From Thamnaconus septentrionalis (lineage: Eukaryota; Chordata; Actinopteri; Tetraodontiformes; Monacanthidae), in the NCBI GenBank assembly GCA_009823395.1, contig CM020506.1, positions 1,849,501 to 1,913,500 on the forward strand: DNA of 64,000 nucleotides, given 5' to 3'. This document shows, one piece after another, positions 13,701 through 25,200 of the stretch; position 1 is the first letter of the stretch; every line of letters begins with the position of its first letter. The translations under genes were made by a program, and so were the position numbers. Under the pieces are notes generated by a model. The model saw only the letters and a list, made by a program, of their open reading frames with translations. It did no database searches and was not told the origin of the DNA.

Positions 13701-16700
13701 TTGTTTCTTAGTCTGCCATCTTCATCTATTTTGCATTTGGTCTTTGGGCTCAAGTATTGGAGCCACGCTCCCTCACTGTCTGTCCCAGGATGGATGCCCA
13801 CTCCTCTCGGTGGGACGCCCACTTTTCATATTTGGGTTTAAAGTTCAGGTTCGTTAATCAGCTCCTAAGCGCAGATAGAAGTGTGTGAAGACTGACTGAC
13901 TGTCCTTGGGCAAGTGCTCTTTCAGGAAGTTCTGTGCCTCTTTCTGTGCTACCATCAATTACTTCTAAATAGAAACTGATCTTATTTGAAAGAAAGCCAT
14001 GGTGCTCTCCATGTTTTCACAGATGTTTTCTTTTTGTATGTGTAATAGGAAAATTTCAAAGTGCTGTAAATGACCTGCTTTTTCATCGATAGCATGAAAG
14101 ACAGCGCTGAAGGCTTCAGTGGCTTCTCAATGGACAAGATTGCCTCATGTTGCAGCTGCTAGCTACCTAGCCACAGAGACTGCGATGGCTTGCTAATATC
14201 ACTTTTTCAACAATATGTGTATAAACTAGCAACAACGGATATAATTGCGTGTCTTGGCTGTAATGGACAATTTACTCCATCACCTTTCCACTTCGTATGG
14301 GGTCTTAACTAAAAATCCTGCTATCAATCTGACAAAAATCAGGACATGGCGCCAGTTTGCCCTGATTTCCCCCACAAAGATTTCATCTCTGGTCGGTGTG
14401 TCGAGGAGCCGTATTTCCGACATTCATACCCTGCAGTAAACTGTGTTAGTCTTGAGCTGTGTTGGAACACTGTCACTACAATCAGTAACACTGAACAAAC
14501 TGTTCATATTGCCAAGGCATAAAAAAAGAAACAGGATATAAATAAACACCCATGTGTGGTGAGTCAGGGAGGATACACGGAGAAAGAGTCACCGTGCGCG
14601 CAGGAGCACCGCAGTGTTGCAGCCACGGGGTTCACGTCTCTTTAAGGGTTATACTGCCCCTGATGGAGCTGGTGCTGTTTTAATATTCTGCAAAGGATGA
14701 TTTGCCGGCGTTGGCTTCATGTCAAGAAACACTTTGCGGGTCTGACTCACATGTTATTTTTGAATGTTTTATAAAATTAGTGCCGTCTGTTGTTGAGATT
14801 TCAGACAACCTCCCCAATCTGTTTTTGTCCCTGACCATCACTTTTGATTAAAACAAATGAGAATTTGACATTTAATATCATCTCGGTGCCGCTTTCCATG
14901 TGCGGTGGCCTTGAGTTGGCAGATTTTCTCACAACTTGCCAGCACCTGAAGCAGATGGTTGATTGTTCCATCTTGAACACACAGGCTGAGGCTGTAAAAA
15001 AAATAATTGGACTGCTAACTGGAAAAACAATCATCTATAAATTCTCAAGTAAACAGCGACTGGGTACACAACTCTTGAAAAACGTTATCGCGGCACCAAT
15101 TATTGGATCCTGCTCTGCGGCTCAGAGGGCGTGAAGCAGCCGGTAGCAAGAAGAAAGGAATGATTGTTGCTATTGTTTGAAGGATAATTAAGGGATATCC
15201 GACTTGTCAAAGAAGGAAACAATAGTCAGACTCTGTTTTTATTTCTTCGGTTTAGCATCCGAATGTTGGTCTTGAAACGCGTTTTCCTCGTTAAATCTGT
15301 GGAAAGATCTGTTTAAGATTTTAATTCCATTATGGTGTGTTCTTGTTTTCCATCCACCCTTTCCAATTCATTTCATTTAGCAGGATACACTGAAATAACA
15401 CTAGCACTTTATGGACCATCGGAGCACTTTTTGAGCAGGACTTTCAATTGTTTCTTTAAAAAAAAATAAAAAATAAAGATGCATATTTAATGCACGATTT
15501 ATCAAACCAATTCAGTTGCCTTTTTTATTTATACTGATTACATGTTGTTATTGTGCGTCAGAGCAGCATCGATTGAACTATTCATACCATAACTGTCTCT
15601 CTCGAGAGAGAGTGTATGAATCATGTCTCATGCCTCACAAACTCCTGCTGATTTGTACATATATATATTTACTGAAGGAATTCTCTTTATTTTACCTGAT
15701 TACTCTCGGACTTGGTGGTAAAAGTCACAGAAGGCACATTCACTCTCCAGTAAGAGAAGGAAAGTGCCCGTCAATACTTGGCAAGGACAAGGGGTTTTGT
15801 TTTGTTTTTTGTTTTTTGTTTTTGTCTTCTTAAAGACATCACTCACATAACAAAAATGTGAGCTTTTGTCCCCTGTGCTTTTCTACTGTCCTCTACTGCA
15901 CAATGGGAAACGCTGCCACTCAGCCATCTGCCCAGTCGCAGACTAGAGCAGGACTGTTTGACTTTGCGTCGTCTTCATTGGTATTCAGATGAATGTTCCC
16001 TTAAAAGCTCCTTTAAAGCCCGTCCATATCCGGATCAAAAAACAAAACAAAACACAACAGGATATGTGCATATGTGCCACTTTTTTCAGTTTTTCACCAC
16101 CTTTGAGGGTGACGTATGGGAACCACAACATCTTAAATTCTCTGCACATATCTGACTAATGTGATGGGCGCCTAGCCGGCTTATTAACCTATTGCTGAAG
16201 CACCTGGATGTGATCCTGGAGCAGAGCTGCAACGTTTGATACTCTGCTTTGTTATTGGAGCCCCTTCTGTTTATCTGTTAAACTCCCAGCTGCAGAGGAA
16301 GAGACACATAGGCAACGACATCGTCGCCATCGTGTTCCAGGAGGAGAACACGCCCTTCGTGCCCGACATGATCCAGTCCAACTTCCTGCACGCGTACGTG
16401 GTGGTGCAGGTGGAGGACGCGTGCACGGACAACGTCACCTACAAGGTCGGTTTTGAGAACAAACTACCTCGCAGGGATGAGATAAACTCCTGTTTTTTTT
16501 GTTGTTTTTTTAAATACTTCCGGGCCTGAATTGGGCTGTTGCATGTCGATGACTCTTCAGGTGTCTGTCACGGCGCGGGATGACGTTCCTTTCTTCGGGC
16601 CAGCTTTGCCAGACCCCGCCATCTTCAAAAAGGTCGGCGGCAGTTCCCCTTTCCTTCGTAAACTTTCTTCTCCAGCGCTCATTATCGCCGTTTGCCTTTT

Positions 16701-19700
16701 GCTCAGGGCCCCGAGTTCCACGAGTTCCTCTTCACCAAGCTCATCAATGCCGAGTACGCCTGCTACAAGGCTGAGAAGTTTGCCAAGCTGGAGGTGAGAG
16801 CAGCACGTAATGCAAACTGTGCTGTAGGAGTGTGACTGCACTGCACTCAGTGTGTGTGTGTGTGTGTGTGTATACGTATGCATATGTGCGTTTGCACTCT
16901 TGAGCGCAGCCAGTTGGCACTGGTGTGCGTGCTGCTGGCGGCAGACCAAGTCAATCGAGCAAAGACTCTGTGGATCGTCATGGACGTTGCGCTCTTCACG
17001 GCTGTAGAAGTCAGATGGAAAGTGTTGCAATGACAAACTACAAACTGCACAAAACACCCAATCAAGATTCAAGATTCAAGATTCAAAATTGTTTATTGTC
17101 ATTGTAAGCAAATTTAAGTTTGAGGTTGTTCTCGGCTAAAAACACACAGAATAAAAACACTCAAAATAAAAATACTAGGAATAAAACATTCACGACAATA
17201 AATAAAAAAGTCCACTTACTTCAGGTTCGCTGTTCAATTCAGTCAGTAACACAAACAGCCAATCACGCGGCCGCAACTGAATACATTCAGATAAAGTGGC
17301 CGATGAGTGTATATACAGCTGTGTTGGATATATTACATGCCTGCACGTTTTGTTTCTAATTGTGCCTGCGCAGATAAGATCTGTCTTTGTGTACTTTTTT
17401 CTCCCTAGTGCTGCCACTTGGTTGCTGCGTACAGTGCAAATTTCCCTGTAGTGAGACAATAAAGGCTCATCTTATCTTGTAGCCAACAGTGACTGGAGGG
17501 GTCGCTCTCTGCTGCTCTTTGGTTTTGCTAGCCACCATTCCAATTTGGGCAAATTGGAATGTGTAAAAAAACATTCCCATGAAGGAAACAATTGGATTTA
17601 ATTTGATTTAATTAATCTTGCAGTGAACATTTCAAAAGCTTTTCAACAACCTATCTGATTAGCTGAACCACAAACCATCCATCCATCCACTTTCAGTACC
17701 CGCTTCTTCCTGAGCTCATGGTTGCGGGGGTCTGCTGGAGCCTCTTCCAGCTGCCAGGCCCGGAATCGAACCCTCGACCTTCTTGCTCTGAGGCGGCAGT
17801 GCTAAGCACTGCACCAGTAACCAAACCACCCTTCCAAAATATCTCAGCTGTGTGGAGTCTCCCATTCCATATTCCATAATACTATTATTTACTCTGGTTC
17901 TTCTTTTCCTGCTCTGTGACTTCAACCGCTGCTTCCACTCACTGGAGTCCCATCGACTCATGTGTCCCCCACGTTCAGGAGCGCACGCGTTCGGCCCTGT
18001 TGGAGACCCTGTACGAGGAGCTGCACATCAACAGCCAGTCCATGATGGGCCTGGGCGGCGACGACGACAAAATGGAGAACGGGGCCGCCGGCGGAGGAGG
18101 AGGGGGCTTCTTCGAGTCCTTCAAGGTACGGAACCCTCCCTTCCCCCCCGCCGAGGGGCTGCGCCGTCAGTCTGCAAGTCCACGTGCATGTTGACTGCAA
18201 AAAAAACAAAACTCTGTTAGGATGGTTTTTCTTTTGTTTTTGTTTTTCACTTTTTCTTCACCCTCCTCCACCTCTTGGCTGGGATTCTGGGTATTCACAC
18301 CTGACAGAATTTTGGACAGGGTGCTACGGTTTGCACGAAAGGCACCTCTCCTCTGCTGTCCGACTAAACTCGCCCCATCGGTGGCCATTAAGGTGGCGGA
18401 GCGCCTGGCTCGATTGCGTGATGAACGATTTAATGACCCGTTATTAGCGAGCTGGCGATGCAGTTTGCGTGTCTCCTCGTGTGCAGAGATCGCTTCCCTC
18501 GCGCTTTTTTTTTTTTTCCTTTTTGCTCCCCGTGTCGCTGATTTGTTCTGCGCCACCCTTCCTGTTTCTATTCCTTCTGCTCCGCTACGGAGGAACAGCC
18601 GCCTTCTGTCTGCTAAAAATGGAAAAAGATCTTTCAGTTTATTTCCAAGACAGCTTTAAGGATTTATCACTGACTGACTTACTTACTTACTTATTTGAAT
18701 CTAAATCTTTTCTGGCAAGAAGGACGAACATCCTATGCGCTTTATTTTTTGTATTTTTTTGCAAATTATTTTTTTCGTGAATTTTTTAAAGAAGGCAGGC
18801 CAAGCAGACATTTGCTGTATATGTGAAAGTGAGCCAGCCAGAGTGTGCAGGAGAATAAAGGGCAGACGGTCTGTGGTGGCATGCACAATACAGTGGTGCA
18901 CACGAACGCTGCGAGCAGGAATAGAAATCAGCTCACAATGATGAATGCTATTCACCGTCCTCAGGAGCAGGTCTGGTACAAAGAACGACAAACAATTCAA
19001 CATAATCCAATAATGTCGGGCCAGTAGTCGGTGGTACAGCGACATACCGAAGAAACAAGACAGTGCCACCTAGCAGTGAGTGCAAAAAAGACACCAAAAC
19101 GACTGCACCTAAACTGACGATAAACATACGACCTCTGAAAATACTGCCAACTGCTGAAAATCTACATTTTGGGGAAGACCCCTTCTCATGCTTAGCAGAA
19201 TGAGCGCAGTTATTCTGGGGGTGGCTGGTGGAGGAGGAGGTGACACTCCTGTCAGAGCCGTATTTTACCTTCAACTCCTCCGCCTTGCACCGTTTCATCA
19301 AAGAGCAGACGTGTCGGTGGCAGCACCGCCGCTCCGTCGTGACGTGACTCAGCTGTGGCGCCGACGACGGCAAACAGACGACTCGATTGATCACTGATCA
19401 AAACAGAGAGGGCCAAGTAGACACCCAGGCGTCGCTTTTGTCCCTGTCAAGAAAAATACAGCTATTTACGGTATTCATCGGCATTTGCCTGCCCCTGAAT
19501 TGAGACCGAGGAGTGCAGTACCTGTAATACACACAGGTACAGCGAGCTGTGATGTCATCAAAAAAGACCATTTGATTGAAAACCCTCTGTAAACGTGACC
19601 TCAGGCTCTCAGTTCCTCGACCTTCAGTAGTTCAGTCGTCGCCACCTTTACTCATTTCATCCAAGAGTAGATAGATAGAAATGGGTTTGTCCGTCCCCAG

Positions 19701-22156
19701 ACATATTCAGCAGGTAGAACAGATAGATAGACCGATAGATAGACAGATAGAGATAGATAGATAGATAGATAGACAGATAGACAGATAGATAGACCGATAG
19801 ATAGACAGATAGATAGATAGACAGATAGACAGATAGATAGACCGATAGATAGACAGATAGACAGATAGATAGACCGATAGATAGACAGATAGACAGATAG
19901 ACAGATAGATAGATAGACAGATAGACAGATAGATAGATAGATAGATAGACAGATAGATAGATAGATTTATTACAGGATGTTCAGGACGGTCATGGCAGAT
20001 GGAACAAAAGGTCTTTTGCGGGTGCTTTTGTGTAGGCGTGTCACTCTTCCGCTGTCACATGACTGATTCAGCAAATTTGACCATTGATCAAAAGGCAAAT
20101 GGTTTTGAGAACGAGAGGGAGAACGAGAGCGCGGAGGGAAGAAGAGACGTCGTCCCCACTTCCTCTTTCCCACTCTGCCTCTCGACACTTGTGCTGTGTC
20201 ACTGGCCCCACTCACCTCCCTCCCTCCCTCCCTCCCTTTTTTTCCACACCCAACTTCCGCCCGCTTCTTTGGACGGACGAAACGCGCCCTCATGCTGCTC
20301 GGCCGCCGAACCTGAACTCCTTGACCTCCAGCGCTCCTGCAGTGGCTGTATGCAGCTTCCTCCTCCTCCTCCTCCTGCTGCTGCTTGTTAACCTGCGCTG
20401 CCCCCTAGGCCTTCACACTCAGTCCTGCATCCAGGCACAAGGATAAATACAAACATACATTTGCATTATACACATACATACAACATTTGAAATAATTTCT
20501 TTTCAGATACTTACACATGCCAGCAAACGCATGTGTGTTTTGAAAAGAAAACATCAGGTCAGTTTGCTTTGGATTTGAGCAAAGCTTACTTATTGTTTTC
20601 CTACTGAGGTTTGGCATAGTGCAAGTCACTCTGCGAAGATGGATGGTGGGTGTGCTGGGGTTTGGCCACCAGGTGACAGAGGCAGAGTCGTGATTCACCG
20701 TTCAGTGTTCCGAATCACTTGGACTTCATTTTGTCTCCGTTTCTAGAATTTTTTTTTCTTTAGCTCGTCCTCCAGACACTGACTTCTGTCTGAAAGGTTG
20801 CTGTTTTTCGCAGCTCCTCCCCCTTGTATCTGGTGGATCATGCGCACCTGCATTTCCCTGCTGTTTCTAGTCCATCATAGTGAATTTTCAAAAAAAACCA
20901 AAAAAAACCCAACCCTCCTCCACCTGCACATCATCTGGCCTGTAAATGTGACAGAAGTGCTTTCAGTGGTTTTTGAAAGTTGGCTTTTTTCAAATGGAAT
21001 ACCCACTGATATTAGCATATAAACAGCAACATATAGTTTAGGGTTAGGGTTGATTTATTTATTTACTTATTTGTCCAATTGCAGAACGACCGGCTGCTCC
21101 GTTCCACCCTCGAACTGAGGCAACCAAATGCAAATCAGCCACCTGTGTGTGTGTTGTTTTTATTTTTCACCGCCCTTCCAATGTGTTTAATGGCCCTTTT
21201 CCCGCTAATTGTTGAGAAGCGTTTCAGCAGATAATTCCCCGACCTCGCTGTTTTCCTTGTCCTCCGTCCTCTCGCCACTGACGCTCCAATGTGTCCTCGT
21301 CTCTCTCTGTAGCGGGTCATCCGCAGCAGAAGCCAGTCTATGGACGCCATGGGCCTCAGTAACAAGAAGTCACACACAGTGTCCACTAGTCACAGTGGCA
21401 GCTTTACCCACAATCCCGCAGAGAGCCCCAAAACGCCGGGGATTGTAAGTAACAGACCTTTGGCGTGAAAGACGCCCTCACGACTCTCACAGCACATTTA
21501 ATGGACACCATGTACATTTTCACCGTGCACAGTTGCAGGATACGCACAATAACGCACAACTGCTTCATCCGTACATTACATCAATTCTTTAAAAGGCAGA
21601 AGTTTACAAATGACAGATGAAAGGTCGTATCTTCTCCCATCAGTGTTTAACGCTTTGATTCCAGACATTTTAATCGCACTCTTGCTTTTGTGCCGAAGGG
21701 CCTTTCGCTCGTTTTGTCTTGGCTTGTTTTCATTTTTGACGGACCGCCCTCCCCGTTTTCCCGGTGGATTTGTTTGCCGTCGCCGCCCCACTCGCCCTCG
21801 CCGCCGACGGGGAGACCCCAAAAACTTGTGTGCGATTGCGACAAACCCCAAACCCTTATTAAAAAGTAGGGATTTTTTTTTTTTTTTCTGGTTCCCTCCT
21901 CTCGACCCAAGAAGAGCCCCGTTGGTTCTGGTTTGCCGTCCTGAAGTTTGAGCTCAGCGCAGCAGCTGTTTGACTACCCAGACTCCCTTCCTCCTCACTG
22001 GCTCCTCCCTTCTCCCCGCGCAGCCTCGTGCATGTGTGGCTGCAGCACGTGCATGGAACCCCGCGAAGAGCCGTCCTTCCGGAGGCGGGGTCGACCGCGC
22101 CTCTCAACAGGATGGAAGTCAACCCCATTTCCGAAAGGGCGCGGCTTTGTCGAAGT

Positions 22157-22204
<48 letters not shown>

Positions 22205-25200
22205 CACCTGTCCTCCTCTGGCTCTCTCTTCCTTTCTTTCTCTCTCTCTGAATGCCTCACTAAACATCTGCCTGTATCCCTCAGGACAGAAACTAGCAAC
22301 ATGCCTCCTGCTGCTGCTGCCTCGGCGGCTCTCGCCATCTCCTCCTGCTGCTGTGGACCCTGCTTCTTGTTGTTTTTTTCTTTTTTATTCTTTTTTTTCT
22401 TTTTTGCACCTGACAAAGCCTCCCACTCTGCGCTCGGCAACGTGCACTCGCTTCATAATGTCAGGCTTCAAGCCCTCACCTCTTCTGCCTGTTGCTGATT
22501 AAAGTTGTTTCCTGCGCATGAGATCTCATAATGTACTCTTTTCTTTTCCTTCCCACTTGCTTTTTTTCCCCCAACAATCTGCCATCTCCTCTGAATCTCT
22601 CTCTCTCGCCCTCTCTTTCTTTCTCTCTCTCTCTCTCTCTCCCTCTCTGTGTTCCCCCACCAACCCACCTCCGCTCCGTCTTGTGTGGCCCAGTCATTGC
22701 TTGTTCCAGGCAAAAGTCCCAGTAAATACGGACGGCGAGGCAGCGCCATAGGGATAGGAACAATAGAAGAGGTTCATGTATATTTATCACTTTCTCTTTT
22801 CCTCACGTTGTCTCCGCTGTGTTGCTCTGCCGGCGTTTAATGACCCTAATGGCTGCAGACAGTCAGCCCTAGCCACAGTAAACGGCTTTAAATGAAGTTC
22901 TTCTGGCAATTCTAAACACAGTTTCGATTAACTGGCCCCTTAATCTTCCTGTGTAATGAAATGTAGGTTGTTGTAACAATTTTATTTTAAGGAATTTGTT
23001 TTATTTTGTGTACAGTTTAGCCTTTGAGCTCAGACTCAGACTTTTATTTTGTCATTCAAAACATTCACTTTCCAGTGCACATTAAAAACGAAATTTTGAT
23101 GCAGCGACTGCACAAACAGTCAATGACAGAACTGATGAAAAGTAAAAAATGAAGGTGACTGCAACTTCATGTTCTTCTGCTTCCTAGATGATTAAAACTT
23201 TGAGATTGAACCCTGCGAACCTGTGTGGGAGAAGAGGGTGCAGTGTATTGATTGATGCATGGTTGGGTGGGTGGAGGATGATAGTCGAAAGGAAAGATTT
23301 TAAAATTCAAAACTTTTTACACTTCACACAACACAACGCTTCACATTAATCGCACATTGCTACGTAGCATTGAAAGTATATGAGAATCACTTTTGTTTTG
23401 ATGTTCCCCACACTGTGTGCTTGACTCGCTTCTCCTTTGCCCCTGCCGTCAGTCACTGATCATTCCAGGGAAGAGCCCAACCAGGAAGAAGTCTGGGCCC
23501 TTCAGCTCCCGCCGCAGCAGCGCCATTGGCATCGAGAACATCCAGGAGGTCCAAGAGAGGAGGTGAGGGGAGAGTGAGAGAGAGCAACTGTTAGCCTGCA
23601 GCTGGAAGCAGGAACAATTGAGCCTAGCAGGTCATCAGGAAAAAGGGGTTTGTCTGAGGTGTTATTTAGTTTAACAAGTGTATAATGTCGCCATGTGTCT
23701 CCTACTAAAGCCGGGAGGTGTCTCCCAGCACGCAGAGGACACCGGACGGAACTCAGTTCCCACACGAATACAAATCGGACAACTCCTCCAGTCACAGCTC
23801 TCCTGAATTTGCTGCCACCAAGAACAGGTATTATGATGTCCTAATAGTGCACTTGTTGTACAACAATTATTTCGTTTTTTTAAAGGGGCTATCTACCTAC
23901 ATTGATGATGGTTAACAACGCTAACTACAAGGTAGCCGCTAAAATGGCTACCTGAGGGGAAAAAACCCACAATGATTCAAATAACAGTGATACTTACATG
24001 GAAAAATCAATAACTGCAGGGCTAAAACGCCCCAGATTTGAAACTGTGTAGCTGGAAAACGGAAGTGTTGCTGTGCTCCGAGTGACCCAGGTGTGTAGTC
24101 TGGCGATGTGTTGCAGGGCGCCGTCCATCCCGGAGGCCCAGGACCTTTCCCGCTCCTCCTCCAACGCCAGCAGCTTCGCCAGCGTCGTAGAGGAGCACGA
24201 GGGGGAGGAAGAGTACGACACCGGACAGGTGGGTGGAGAGGAAGAGGTCAGGTCGCCGCTCCAGACCAGCAGGCAGCCTCTCACAACTGGGGTCACGTTT
24301 GTGGGTTAAGTGTGTAATATTTTGAGATTTTAAGAAGAAACAGTGACATCAAGTGGTTACGTTTTAGATTGCAGCGCTCACCCTCTCATCCTCCCTTTCC
24401 CGAGCTTGCCTGTGAACTACTGTGGCACACAAACCTGGCTATCTCATCCACCGTATTCTTCTTGGTTTAATTGAGGACCAGAGCATTCAGCCTAAATGCG
24501 GAACACGCTGTCGGACAGGCTGGAGAAATATGGCGGCGCAAGATAGCAGCTAACTTTTATTGCTTTACTGCAAGTTTACACTTTCATTAGCAATATAAAA
24601 ATTGTAAATCAGGCCAAATATTATATATATATATATATATTTTGAATTTTCCATCTGAAGGAAGTGAGAGGAACCCTGTCTTTCTTCGTCCCCCTTCTCC
24701 AGGAGAGCGTGTCGTGCGTGACGCCTCGCAAGAAACATTCGTTTGCGTACTCGTCGTCGCTGGAGGACAACGCATGCAGCAGCAGCAGCCAGGGACCCTC
24801 CCCAGGTGAGTGCGGGGTGGGGGGGGGGGAAGGTTATTTCTGACCGGAGGGCGAGCCGCCAAGGCTGAACTTACCAAAATGTGGCCGTTTCACACATCTG
24901 CGGGAGGAAGTGTCGATGAGGCAAAATGACACTTGCTATTTCGAGAGCGTCCAAGCGACTCACCTCGGCTGCACCAGTCGAAATCCCTGCCGGCGACTGG
25001 CGGCCCGCGTTGGCTCATTTAGCCGACCCCCCCCCCTCCTCTTCTCGGCGAAGGAACTTTGAGATGCCTGCTAGGTTTGCGAAGGCTGTCGGTGATAACT
25101 TCTGCTTTGCTGCACATCCCGACTTTTTTTTTTTTTTCCGCCTCCGCCGCCGCCAAATGAGTCTGTCTGTACCATTAATCTCTGGCATGCTTAGTCGTTT

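Noticed and set aside
14243..15134. Short frames in rap1gap intron 11 checked as a possible nested gene or transposase remnant
   Set aside because: Neither shows a catalytic motif or coherent domain, and no splice sites connect them.
21859..22440. 193-aa minus-strand frame with an Arg-Glu run
   Set aside because: It is created by the (TC)n microsatellite read on the opposite strand.
22513..22690. Upstream extension of the rap1gap duplicate exon as one long exon
   Set aside because: The frame upstream is CT-repeat derived. The homology with exon 17 begins exactly after the cag at 22691-22693.
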